Assembly: GCA_964613745.1 (NCBI GenBank) | Contig: CAZTJA010000013.1 | Span: forward strand, 1 to 44,147 | Length of the DNA: 44,147 nucleotides | Direction of reading: 5' to 3' | Source of the DNA: CAZTJA01 sp964613745 | GTDB taxonomy: Bacteria > Desulfobacterota > Desulfomonilia > Desulfomonilales > Desulfomonilaceae | Shown: positions 34,850-42,992 of the stretch, in pieces | Position numbering within the stretch: the first letter of the stretch is position 1 | Layout of the letters: every line of letters begins with the position of its first letter | Made by a program: the position numbers and the translations under genes | The notes under the pieces: generated by a model | Told to the model about the DNA's origin: nothing | The model's input: the letters and a program-made list of their open reading frames with translations, nothing else | The model's database searches: none

Positions 34850-35616
34850 TGCCTGATAATCAATCTGCCCCCATGCCCATTTGCGGTAAGGTTGCCTTGG
34901 TAACCGGCGGCTCTCGTGGACTCGGCCGTGCAGTAAGCACCGCCTTGGCAGGTTCCGGGGTGCATGTACTGATTAATTATCGGACAGATGAAAGTGGAGC
35001 ACGGGAAACCTTAGAAATCGTAAATGAGAGCGGTGGGTCGGGTAAAATGGTGCAATTTGATGTTGCCGATCCACGCGCGGTGGACGAGAATATTACTAGT
35101 CTGACCGCAGAATACGGTTTCATCGATATTCTCGTAAACAATGCCGGGATCAGCAAAGACGGCCTGCTCGGGCGCATGTCTGATGACGACTGGTCTTCCG
35201 TGATACAAACGAATCTTAACGGTGTATTTTACACGTGCCGCGCAGTTTCCAAGAATATGATCCGAAAAAGAAAAGGCCGAATTATCAACATAGCTTCTAC
35301 TGCAGGCGAGTCGGGAAATGCGGGTCAAGCCAATTATTCTGCCTCAAAAGCAGGGATGATCGGATTTACAAAAGCACTTGCCCGTGAACTTGCGCCCCGA
35401 AATATTCTTGTAAATGCCGTTGCGCCGGGAATAATATCAGGCGGTTTAACTTCAAAGCTAACTCAAGATCAGATAGAACAAATTCGTTCGCATGTTCCGC
35501 TGAGACGTGAAGGAAAACCGGAAGACGTGGCCGGAGCCGTCCTGTTTCTCAGTTCCGAGTATTCGAACTACATAACCGGCCAAGTACTACGCGTCAACGG
35601 CGGACTCTACATGTGA
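34849..35616 (+). CDS. fabG: 3-oxoacyl-ACP reductase
   Basis: 255 residues from the ATG at 34849, coupled to fabD by TGATG. Short-chain dehydrogenase with NADPH site TGGSRGLGRA, NNAGIS, catalytic Ser in INIASTAGE and the YSASK Tyr-Lys pair, then APGII. Reduces beta-ketoacyl-ACP in fatty acid elongation. The frame is open 55 codons upstream, but that part overlaps fabD and is not FabG-like. Followed by acpP after 45 nt. Confidence 0.95.
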   Translation: MPDNQSAPMPICGKVALVTGGSRGLGRAVSTALAGSGVHVLINYRTDESGARETLEIVNESGGSGKMVQFDVADPRAVDENITSLTAEYGFIDILVNNAGISKDGLLGRMSDDDWSSVIQTNLNGVFYTCRAVSKNMIRKRKGRIINIASTAGESGNAGQANYSASKAGMIGFTKALARELAPRNILVNAVAPGIISGGLTSKLTQDQIEQIRSHVPLRREGKPEDVAGAVLFLSSEYSNYITGQVLRVNGGLYM

Positions 35617-35661
35617 TGACGACGTCAAAAATTAATCAGGAATTCAATTCGAGAGGATGAC

Positions 35662-35943
35662 ATGGACGAAACAAAATCAGCTGCAACCAATCCGGGCGGT
35701 TTTGACGAGATTGAAAGTAAAGTAATAGATCTAATCGCCGAAGTCCTCGTTGATGTGAACAAAGAGCACATCGAACTCAGTTCCAAGATTGTTGAAGATC
35801 TCGGAGCGGAGTCCCTGGATATTTACGATATGATTTCGCTTTTGGAAGACGAATTCCAAATGCAGATAGCCGACGAGCAAATGGAAAAGATCCAGACGGT
35901 GCAGGATGTTGTAGATTTCATCCGCGCCGCAAAAGCATCCTAA
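35662..35943 (+). CDS. acpP: Acyl carrier protein (long form)
   Basis: 93 residues, acidic, all-helical. The phosphopantetheine site is Ser51 in DLGAESLDIYDM, where the common motif is GADSLD. About 14 extra residues (MDETKSAATNPGG) precede the usual start. Its place between fabG and fabF and the fit of the helix-III region (FQMQIADEQMEKIQTVQDVVDFI) support the main fatty-acid ACP. AGGA lies 4 nt before ATG. A specialised ACP is an alternative. Confidence 0.9.
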   Translation: MDETKSAATNPGGFDEIESKVIDLIAEVLVDVNKEHIELSSKIVEDLGAESLDIYDMISLLEDEFQMQIADEQMEKIQTVQDVVDFIRAAKAS

Positions 35944-35974
35944 CTACCCGGAACGTTCATCTGGAGGAGACGCG

Positions 35975-37225
35975 GTGGCTCCAAGAGTGGTTATCACCGG
36001 AATGGGCATGGTGACGTGTCTAGGTTCCGGTGTGCAAGTGAATTGGGAAGCCCTAATCGCCGGAAAATCGGGGATTGGACCTATTACCCTCTTCAACTGT
36101 GAAAAATTTCAGACCCGAATTGCCGGTGAAGTTAAAGAGCCCATCGATCCGAGCGGCTATGTTCCGGTCAAGGAACTAAGGCGTATGGACCGATACCAGC
36201 AATTTGCGTTGATAGCTGCGGGCGAGGCCATCGAACAGGCAGGTTTCACGGATGCCGAGAAAGATCCCTATAGATGCGGAGTCATCATAGGATCCGGAAT
36301 GGGAGGACTCGCTACCATTGAAGCAGGCGTAGCAGGGTACCTTGAAAAGGGTCCTAAAGGGTGTCACCCTCTGCTCATTCCCAAAGCGGTCATCAATTTG
36401 GCTTCGGGAATGCTCTCCATACGCTACGGATTCAAGGGGCCTAATTTCGGAGTGGTAAATGCCTGTACGTCAGGAACATCTGCAATCGGAGAAGCTTTTC
36501 GTTTAATCCGCGACAACAGGGCCGATATGGTTTTGACCGGAGGTGCAGAGGCGGTAATCACCCCCATTTCCGTTGCTTCATTCAATGCATTAAGGGCTCT
36601 GTCCACTCGGAATGATGAACCTACCCGCGCTTCTCGACCCTTCGAATTGAATCGTGACGGATTCGTAATTTCTGAAGGTGCGGGCATTCTCGTTCTTGAG
36701 TCCTTTGAACATGCATCGAATCGGGGTGCTGTTATCCTGGGTGAACTTACAGGATATGGAGCTACTGACGACGCGTATCATTTCGTTATGCCCGACCCTG
36801 ACGGTCAGGGAGCATTCAATGCCATGAAGTTTGCCCTCTCCGACGCAGGCATTGAGCCGACTGCCATTGATTACATCAATGCTCACGGGACCTCTACCGA
36901 TCTGAACGACAAAATGGAAACCATAGCCGTAAAACAGCTGTTCGGATCCCACGCTTACAAACTCAATGTAAGTTCCACAAAGAGCATGACGGGTCACCTA
37001 ATAGGAGCCGCAGGTGCTGTGGAAAGCATTTTTACAATTTTGACGCTGGCCAAAGGTATTATTCCGCCTACCATCAATTTGGATACGCCGGACCCTGAAT
37101 GCGATCTTAATTATACTCCCAATAAACCGGTGGAGAGAGACGTTAGGTTCGCGTTGTCCAACAGCTTTGCCTTCGGTGGTCAGAATGCCAGCCTGGTTTT
37201 CAAGAAAGTGGAAAGCAATGCCTGA
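35975..37225 (+). CDS. fabF: 3-oxoacyl-ACP synthase II
   Basis: 416 residues. The condensing-enzyme triad is Cys in VNACTSGTSAIGEA (usual TACATG), His in INAHGTSTDLND and His in SMTGHLIGAAG. Extends acyl-ACP with malonyl-ACP. Start is GTG at 35975 with GGAGGAG 5 nt upstream. Its stop overlaps the rpiB start by 8 bases. Confidence 0.95.
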   Translation: MAPRVVITGMGMVTCLGSGVQVNWEALIAGKSGIGPITLFNCEKFQTRIAGEVKEPIDPSGYVPVKELRRMDRYQQFALIAAGEAIEQAGFTDAEKDPYRCGVIIGSGMGGLATIEAGVAGYLEKGPKGCHPLLIPKAVINLASGMLSIRYGFKGPNFGVVNACTSGTSAIGEAFRLIRDNRADMVLTGGAEAVITPISVASFNALRALSTRNDEPTRASRPFELNRDGFVISEGAGILVLESFEHASNRGAVILGELTGYGATDDAYHFVMPDPDGQGAFNAMKFALSDAGIEPTAIDYINAHGTSTDLNDKMETIAVKQLFGSHAYKLNVSSTKSMTGHLIGAAGAVESIFTILTLAKGIIPPTINLDTPDPECDLNYTPNKPVERDVRFALSNSFAFGGQNASLVFKKVESNA

Positions 37226-37655
37226 GGTCTACATTGCAAGCGATCATGCCGGCTTGAGCCTGAAAAAGTATCTCATATCCAAGATGGACGAACTGCGCGT
37301 CAACTACCGTGATGTGGGGTGTTTTGACGAATCTTCCTGCGATTACTCCGATTTCGCTCGCAAGGTCTGTGAGGCCGTTGTTCGCGGTGAGGTTACGCGA
37401 GGAATTTTGATCTGTGGAACGGGCATCGGCATGTCTATGGCGGCGAATCGATTTCCGGGCGTGCGGGCCGCAGTTTGCTGCAATGAATTTCAGGCTCGTA
37501 TGTCACGAGCGCACAACGATTCCAATGTGCTGTGTGTTGGATCGAGAGTTACCGGTTCCGAAGCCGCGTTCTGGATTATGAAAGTTTGGCTTGAAGAGCC
37601 CTTCGAAGGCGGCCGACATAAGAGAAGAATCGACAAGATGGATCAGCCCATCTAG
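37218..37655 (+). CDS. rpiB: Ribose 5-phosphate isomerase B
   Basis: 145 residues from the ATG at 37218, inside the end of fabF. IASDHAGLSLK at the N-terminus and the active-site Cys66 in LICGTGIGMSMAANR are diagnostic; CCNEFQARMSRAHNDSN completes the sugar-phosphate site. Interconverts ribulose and ribose 5-phosphate. The fabF-rpiB-glyA order is common in this phylum. Confidence 0.95.
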   Translation: MPEVYIASDHAGLSLKKYLISKMDELRVNYRDVGCFDESSCDYSDFARKVCEAVVRGEVTRGILICGTGIGMSMAANRFPGVRAAVCCNEFQARMSRAHNDSNVLCVGSRVTGSEAAFWIMKVWLEEPFEGGRHKRRIDKMDQPI

Positions 37656-37680
37656 TAGAATAGACCCCCCAATCGTCTTG

Positions 37681-37700
37681 TGACCGTGATCTCATGGTCA
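37681..37700 (+). promoter_or_regulatory. Imperfect palindrome upstream of glyA (possible operator)
   Basis: TGACCGTGAT followed by CTCATGGTCA, 8 of 10 positions symmetric, 16 nt before the glyA start. It could bind a dimeric regulator or form a small hairpin. No matching promoter was seen in the 61-bp gap. Confidence 0.25.
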
Positions 37701-37716
37701 TCTCGTAAGGAAAACA

Positions 37717-38952
37717 ATGAGCCCCCTTGAGAAAACCGATCCGGATATTTTTAAGATCATTTCCGAAGAACAGAATCGTCAGGAATTCCGGTTGGAACTG
37801 ATTGCATCGGAGAACTTCACATCACCCGCCGTCATGCAAGCGCAAGGCAGCATTCTGACGAATAAGTATGCCGAAGGCTACCCAGGAAGACGCTACTACG
37901 GTGGATGCGTCAACGTGGATATAATTGAAGACCTCGCCAGGAAACGTGCCGAGAAACTCTTCAAATGTGAACACGCCAACGTACAGCCGCATTCGGGTAC
38001 ACAGGCGAACATGTCCGTTTTCTTCACGAGCCTTCAACCCGGTGACACTTATCTCGGAATGGATCTCGCCCATGGCGGTCATCTATCCATGGGACATCCA
38101 AAGAATTTCTCCGGTCAAATATATAATGTGGTGCCTTATTCCGTTCGAAAGGATACCCACAGAATCGACTATGACCAAGTGCGCGATTTGGCGCGTACAC
38201 ATAAACCTAAGATGATTATAGCCGGCGCAAGCGCCTATCCAAGAATTATCAATTACGAGATTTTTTCTGAGATAGCCCGGGAAGTAGGGGCCATTCTCAT
38301 GGCGGATATTGCGCATATAGCCGGACTTGTCGTAGCGGACCTGCATCCATCGCCTGTACCGTTTGCGGATTTCGTGACGACTACTACCCACAAGACGCTT
38401 CGTGGCCCAAGAGGTGGGATGGTCATGTGCACGCAACAGTATGCCAAGGCTTTGGATTCCTGCATTTTTCCTGGAATGCAGGGTGGGCCTCTCATGCATG
38501 TTATTGCTGCCAAAGCTGTGGCCCTGAAAGAAGCTTCCTCTCAGGAATTTAAGGATTATCAAGCCAGGGTAGTGGCCAATTCCAAGGTTCTCGCTCAGGA
38601 ACTTATAGAAAAGGGCTTTACGGTAATTTCAGGTGGAACGGACAACCATCTCATTCTTGTAGATGTTTCGACAAAAGATGTTACGGGCGCTCAGGCACAA
38701 GAAGTACTCGAGCAAGCTGGTATCACGGTTAACAAAAACAGCATTCCCTTCGATCCACTGCCTCCAACCAAAGCGTCCGGAATCAGAATAGGAACTCCCG
38801 CCGTCACTACCAGGCACATGGGCATCGAAGAAATGAAGCTCATTGCAAATATGATAACCAAAGCTTTGGCAAATCCGAATGATGAAAAATTACTGGCTAC
38901 GATGAAAAATCAGGTTCGTGAATTGTGTAAACGATTCCCCTTGTACAGTTAA
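37717..38952 (+). CDS. glyA: Serine hydroxymethyltransferase
   Basis: 411 residues. LIASENFTS, NKYAEGYPGRRYYGG and the PLP-binding Lys in TTTHKTLRGPRGG identify SHMT. It makes glycine and methylene-THF from serine and THF, and so supplies the one-carbon pool on which a MetV/MetF system would draw. AAGGA lies about 7 nt before ATG. The last gene product (38963) follows after 10 nt. Confidence 0.97.
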   Translation: MSPLEKTDPDIFKIISEEQNRQEFRLELIASENFTSPAVMQAQGSILTNKYAEGYPGRRYYGGCVNVDIIEDLARKRAEKLFKCEHANVQPHSGTQANMSVFFTSLQPGDTYLGMDLAHGGHLSMGHPKNFSGQIYNVVPYSVRKDTHRIDYDQVRDLARTHKPKMIIAGASAYPRIINYEIFSEIAREVGAILMADIAHIAGLVVADLHPSPVPFADFVTTTTHKTLRGPRGGMVMCTQQYAKALDSCIFPGMQGGPLMHVIAAKAVALKEASSQEFKDYQARVVANSKVLAQELIEKGFTVISGGTDNHLILVDVSTKDVTGAQAQEVLEQAGITVNKNSIPFDPLPPTKASGIRIGTPAVTTRHMGIEEMKLIANMITKALANPNDEKLLATMKNQVRELCKRFPLYS

Positions 38953-38962
38953 GGAAAAAATT

Positions 38963-39427
38963 ATGAGCGATCGGAGATCTCTATTAGCCGCATTGTTTCC
39001 GGAAAACAGGTTTGAATCCACATTCCCCTTGCCTGTATGGTTTGCCGGCTTATGGCTATATCTAAAAAGCTTCCTCTATATATGCTACGTATACATGTTC
39101 GGCATCGAACCACCTCCGTATAGCTCCGGCACGTGGTTCGAGATTGCATATTTCGGTATCACCTTCATTCCCGCATTTTTGCTCGCCTATGGTTTGTGGC
39201 AGTTAAAAGAAAAATACATCGGTCCGAGCATACTCTTCTTTTTGATTGATACCCCGGTACTTGCTTTTCATGTATTGCGACTTGCCCAAGCAGGTTACAT
39301 GGACTCCGGTCTAACCAAAATCCTTGAACTGGGTAGCTTAGTTCTGAATGTGGTAGCGCTTGGATGGTTAATCGGATTCAGATCAGCTCAGAAAAACAAG
39401 AAGTTGAATTCCGGTATTACGACATAA
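38963..39427 (+). CDS. Small polytopic membrane protein
   Basis: 154 residues from the ATG at 38963 (AAGGA 7 nt upstream, between the glyA stop and the start). About four membrane helices: WFAGLWLYLKSFLYICYVYMF, AYFGITFIPAFLLAYGLW, PSILFFLIDTPVLAFHVL and LVLNVVALGWLIGF. A polar N-terminus and basic C-terminus suggest both ends are cytoplasmic. No recognised family; probably co-transcribed with glyA. Confidence 0.7.
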   Translation: MSDRRSLLAALFPENRFESTFPLPVWFAGLWLYLKSFLYICYVYMFGIEPPPYSSGTWFEIAYFGITFIPAFLLAYGLWQLKEKYIGPSILFFLIDTPVLAFHVLRLAQAGYMDSGLTKILELGSLVLNVVALGWLIGFRSAQKNKKLNSGITT

Positions 39428-39480
39428 GCTAATAAAACAAGCAAGATAGTCCATATTTCTAGGTATCGCATTAATAAAGG

Positions 39481-39510
39481 TTGACAGAAAGCTTTACGTT
39501 ATGGTATTCC
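39481..39510 (+). promoter_or_regulatory. Predicted promoter of a candidate small RNA
   Basis: Perfect TTGACA (39481-39486), 18 nt, TATTCC (39505-39510). No open reading frame starts between here and the terminator at 39564-39595. Confidence 0.45.
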
Positions 39511-39516
39511 TTTTCC

Positions 39517-39595
39517 TCAGTGAATTGCAGGTAACAGAAAACAGAACCCTCTTACCTCCTGCAGCCGGGTCTGACGCGAGCCCGGCCTTTTTTTT
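39517..39595 (+). ncRNA. Candidate small RNA of about 80 nt
   Basis: A promoter-to-terminator unit without coding potential in the 332-bp gap before 39760. The first hairpin pairs TGCAGGTAA (39526-39534) with TTAC plus CTGCA (39552-39563), leaving a 3-nt bulge CTC that is part of a CCTCCT segment complementary to Shine-Dalgarno sequences. The terminator hairpin follows directly. I do not recognise a known RNA family; 6S RNA, tmRNA and RNase P RNA are excluded by size. It may be only a long 3' leader, so confidence is moderate. Confidence 0.4.
39564..39595 (+). terminator. Rho-independent terminator
   Basis: GCCGGG (39564-39569) pairs with CCCGGC (39581-39586) around an 11-nt loop, followed by a run of eight T (39588-39595). 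It could end the candidate small RNA or read-through from glyA and the membrane-protein gene. Confidence 0.8.
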
Positions 39596-39759
39596 GCCCA
39601 AATTTGATGAATGACCTGATTCGATGATGTGTACGCTCTCGCATTAACATCCTTCCAATTTCCACTCTTTATTTTGTTGCTGCAAACTGATCAGTGCTTT
39701 ATCATCAGTATACTATTTCTTGGATTTTCGTACAATCAAACCAAAACAAGGAGCGGGTC

Positions 39760-39945
39760 ATGAGCACACCTATGCATTGTCCGGGTTTTGAGGCCAATAA
39801 GAGCTTAACCTCGTTTGTATGTAAATGTCCGAGTTGCGGAAAGGAAAAGGAGATCTTTTCCGATGAGTTCGATAGAGAACACAAGTGTAAAGAATGCGGC
39901 AAGCTTATCGATTTCAGCCAATGCAGTATCGAAACCAAAATTTAA
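39760..39945 (+). CDS. Small zinc-ribbon protein
   Basis: 61 residues from the ATG at 39760 (AAGGAG 6 nt upstream). Two CxxC pairs, CKCPSCGKEKEIF and KCKECGKLIDF, form a zinc ribbon, with further Cys at CPGF and FSQC. Cytoplasmic, acidic. Function unknown. Monocistronic, bounded by a terminator downstream. Confidence 0.78.
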   Translation: MSTPMHCPGFEANKSLTSFVCKCPSCGKEKEIFSDEFDREHKCKECGKLIDFSQCSIETKI

Positions 39946-40026
39946 GCGGCGAGAACTTCTTGTTCAAATGCGCTAAACAGTAGCCCATCTGATACGTATC
40001 GAATACTTAATTTGAAGTAAAAAATG

Positions 40027-40066
40027 ACGTAAGTCCCGGAACATCTTCCGGGATTTACGTTTTAAG
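40027..40066. terminator. Bidirectional terminator between the zinc-ribbon gene and murD
   Basis: ACGTAAGTCCCGGA (40027-40040) pairs with TCCGGGATTTACGT (40047-40060), a 14-bp stem with one G-T pair and a 6-nt loop. It is followed by TTTT on the plus strand, and on the minus strand by CATTTTTT. It serves both converging genes. Confidence 0.85.
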
Positions 40067-40110
40067 CACCATCCCAATCATTATGTACAACCATTCTCGA
40101 TGTTGAATGT

Positions 40111-41442
40111 TCAATTTAGGATTTCATTCACAATATCAATGAATGTGTTTCCTCTATGATATTCGTTTAAGAACATTCCGAATGAAGCACATCCCGGCGA
40201 CAGCATAATTACATCACCCGGTCTGGATTTGTTGAGCAACTCGAACACTGCGGCCCGAAGATTGTCGTGAATGCCCAGAATTTTGTCTCCGGCACCCTGT
40301 TTGCCTATTAGTGCAGCGAGATTCTCCGTTGCCGTTCCCGACAACAATGCAACCGCGGCCGACCTTTCCGCCACTGCTTTCGCAAATGGCGTCAAATCGA
40401 GCTTTTTGTCCGAACCACCTGCAATGAGAAGAATCCGATTTGCTTGTATCGAATTCAGAGCTGCGCAACCTGCCACCGGGGTAGTGCTGGTGCTGTCGTT
40501 TATGAATCTAACCCCGTTCTTTTCGCCGAGATTCTGGAGACGATGTTCGACTCCACGAAAATTTTCCACAACGGATTTCATGACGTTTTGGGGAACGGAA
40601 AACTGCTGGGCCACCTGCATTGCAGCGGCTATGTTTTCCCGATTGTGAACACCTGGAATAGCAATTTCCCAATCAGATGGGACATTTTCCCGTTCAAAAA
40701 AGAGTTTTTTTCCCGGAGCCGTTGATGACATCTCTACTAGATCAGGTTGATGTGCATTGAAAATTGCAGTGTCGTCAGGTTTCTGATACAGAAAAATGGC
40801 CTTCTTATCGTCTATGTACTCCTGCATACCTGAATATCTATTCAGGTGATCAGGATATATATTCGTGAAAACCCCAACGTTGGGGGACATTCCATCAGCA
40901 TGAAAGCCCTGTAATTGCCAACTTGATAATTCCAGAACTACGATATCCTCATCTTCAGCTTTATCCAGCAAGGGTAGGGTAGCCATATTCTGAATGTTTC
41001 CTCCCAGGTGGACACCATTCAGATATTCGGAAAGAATGAGGTGAGACAGCATCGTGGTTGTTGTTTTTCCACGAGTTCCGGTTATTCCGACTACTTTGCC
41101 CTTAAAATGCTTACAGAAGAGACTCTCGTCCATTTCGATCGGAATCCCTTTGTCGGCTGCTATCCTGAGATATGATGAAGACTTGGGAACATCGGCATTC
41201 CTGAGAACCATGTCGGTGTTGATGAAGTCGCTTTCGTCATGCTTACCCAAAACAAATCTTATCGGCAGCCCCTCCAACTGTCTCAAAGATTCCTTAAGCT
41301 GTTCAGCGTCCTTCAAATCAGTTACGGTGACCTTTGCGCCGGATTTAACGAGGAACATAGTGTCCAACAAACCACGTCCTAACAGTCCCAAACCCATAAC
41401 CGTTACACGCATTCCAGAGAAGATTCGCTTTGAATCGATCAT
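40111..41442 (-). CDS. murD: UDP-N-acetylmuramoylalanine--D-glutamate ligase
   Basis: 443 residues. Mur-ligase ATP site GITGTRGKTTTTML, ELSSWQLQGF for the glutamate/UDP-sugar site, DHLNRYSG, and the C-terminal FINDSTSTTP and ALLSGTAT blocks. Adds D-Glu to UDP-MurNAc-L-Ala in peptidoglycan synthesis. It is not in a dcw cluster here but follows a Ser/Thr kinase gene by 18 nt, in the order map - kinase - murD. An alternative start is Met11 (MRVTVMGLGL). Confidence 0.92.
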   Translation of the reverse strand: MIDSKRIFSGMRVTVMGLGLLGRGLLDTMFLVKSGAKVTVTDLKDAEQLKESLRQLEGLPIRFVLGKHDESDFINTDMVLRNADVPKSSSYLRIAADKGIPIEMDESLFCKHFKGKVVGITGTRGKTTTTMLSHLILSEYLNGVHLGGNIQNMATLPLLDKAEDEDIVVLELSSWQLQGFHADGMSPNVGVFTNIYPDHLNRYSGMQEYIDDKKAIFLYQKPDDTAIFNAHQPDLVEMSSTAPGKKLFFERENVPSDWEIAIPGVHNRENIAAAMQVAQQFSVPQNVMKSVVENFRGVEHRLQNLGEKNGVRFINDSTSTTPVAGCAALNSIQANRILLIAGGSDKKLDLTPFAKAVAERSAAVALLSGTATENLAALIGKQGAGDKILGIHDNLRAAVFELLNKSRPGDVIMLSPGCASFGMFLNEYHRGNTFIDIVNEILN

Positions 41443-41460
41443 ATGCAGACTTTCGCAATA

Positions 41461-42957
41461 TTATTTATTTGAATTCCAAACCATTCGGTCCGTTTCGGTA
41501 GTATCGGAATCGGAAATTTCGGGATTGAGTATCAATGTAGATACGCTATCCACCGGTTTGTTATACGTAGCCGGCAGAAGACCGCATCGCGGACACACTT
41601 CAATTTCCGTTACATTATCAAAACCGCACAACGGACAGACAATGAACGTCTTGGACGAGGTATCTTCCTTTAGCTGAGTAAGCTCACTGTCCAGAGAAAT
41701 GATGAGGGTGGCCATGTTTCGCAGTACAATGTGGAGCATTTTCAACTGAAGAAGAGGATCCAATTCTTTGAATAGTAGAGCATTGATACGCAGCAACTTA
41801 CAATCGGTTTCGGCCAATACTCCTGCTGATCGTTTTTGTCGGGCAAAAGCCCCAATTTCTCCAAAACATGATCCCGGCAGAAAGTTGGACAAAATCCTGG
41901 CTCTTTTGATGACTTTTACATTTCCTTCGAGGAGAACGAAAAAATTCGAATCACTCTCATTCTCCGGGATCACATATTCCCCGGCCCGGCAGTTGACGAA
42001 CTCCCCTGCCTGCACCAGATCTTGAATTTCAGTATCGGAAAACAAAGAAAACAATTCAAATTTACGTAAATCCCGTATTAATCGCTGATCCGGTTCTATG
42101 CCTGTGTGGAAACCGGAACGAAGCCACTGCCCCAACGACTCCGCAAGCTCTTTTGCAGTTTTAAAGCGATCCTGTGGTGATTTTTGAAGGCATTTGCATA
42201 CAATTTCGTCAAGCTCATCGGATATTTCGGGGTTAATCCGCCCGGGCGGCGGTGGAGTTTCCGTGCAAATCTTTGAGAGTGTGTCTTCCGAAGTGACGCC
42301 CTTAAACGGCGATTGTCTCGTCAATAATTCAAAAAGTACGACACCTAATTGGTAGATGTCGACCCGATGATCTTGTTCTCTGCGTAAAACTTGCTCCGGT
42401 GCCATAAAACGCGACGAACCGACCAGACTCATACGATGACCCTTGAGGTTCTTCCTGAATCTCGCAATTCCAAAATCCGTGATTTTCGGAACACCGTGAG
42501 CGGATATTATGATATTTTCCGGCTTTATGTCTCGATGAACTACGCCTTTGGAGTGGGCATAATCAAGGGCAAGAGCCAACTCGTAAATTATCTCAACGGA
42601 CTTTTGTATTGAAAGGGGGGCCGTTCGTTGATGTTCGAGTAAGGTCTTACCGTACACGAACTCCATGACCATATAAAGTAAGTCGCTCTTTTTACCGACG
42701 TCGTATATGACTACTATGTTTGGGTGGAGCATGGCCCCGGCGGTCTGTGTTTCGAGAAAAAAGTCTCTCAAGATCTTGCGCTTGGCGCTCTCATCTCCGG
42801 AAAGAGTATCGAGGGGAAAAATTTTGATGGCTACTGATCGACGAATAATCTTGTCTTGGGCCAGGTAAACCTTTCCCATTCCGCCTTCGCCTATGGGGCG
42901 AATGACTTCATACCGCTTAATCCGATGAAGCTTACCCGCGTTCTGATCGATAATCAT
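41461..42957 (-). CDS. Ser/Thr protein kinase fused to a cyclic-nucleotide-binding domain and zinc ribbon
   Basis: 498 residues. Kinase domain about 15-280: GEGGMGKVY (Gly loop), VAIKIF (Lys), VVHRDIKPENI, DFGIARF and MAPEQV. cNMP-binding domain about 300-425: CRAGEYVIPENES and a phosphate cassette FGEIGA...KRSAGV that keeps the Gly-Glu and Arg contacts. C-terminal zinc ribbon CPLCG and CPRCG. No membrane helix, unlike PASTA kinases. It may be a cytosolic kinase controlled by cAMP or cGMP. It lies between map and murD and could act on cell-wall synthesis; this is inference from position. Confidence 0.88.
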   Translation of the reverse strand: MIIDQNAGKLHRIKRYEVIRPIGEGGMGKVYLAQDKIIRRSVAIKIFPLDTLSGDESAKRKILRDFFLETQTAGAMLHPNIVVIYDVGKKSDLLYMVMEFVYGKTLLEHQRTAPLSIQKSVEIIYELALALDYAHSKGVVHRDIKPENIIISAHGVPKITDFGIARFRKNLKGHRMSLVGSSRFMAPEQVLRREQDHRVDIYQLGVVLFELLTRQSPFKGVTSEDTLSKICTETPPPPGRINPEISDELDEIVCKCLQKSPQDRFKTAKELAESLGQWLRSGFHTGIEPDQRLIRDLRKFELFSLFSDTEIQDLVQAGEFVNCRAGEYVIPENESDSNFFVLLEGNVKVIKRARILSNFLPGSCFGEIGAFARQKRSAGVLAETDCKLLRINALLFKELDPLLQLKMLHIVLRNMATLIISLDSELTQLKEDTSSKTFIVCPLCGFDNVTEIEVCPRCGLLPATYNKPVDSVSTLILNPEISDSDTTETDRMVWNSNK

Positions 42958-42992
42958 TTCACGCTGTCAACAAGAAACGTGATCTGGAATTC

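Noticed and set aside
38083..38562. 159-codon minus-strand frame opposite glyA
   Set aside because: Antisense shadow within the PLP domain of a canonical glyA.
41054..41677. 207-codon plus-strand frame across murD and the kinase gene
   Set aside because: Runs antisense over two clear genes and has no ribosome binding site or recognisable domain.
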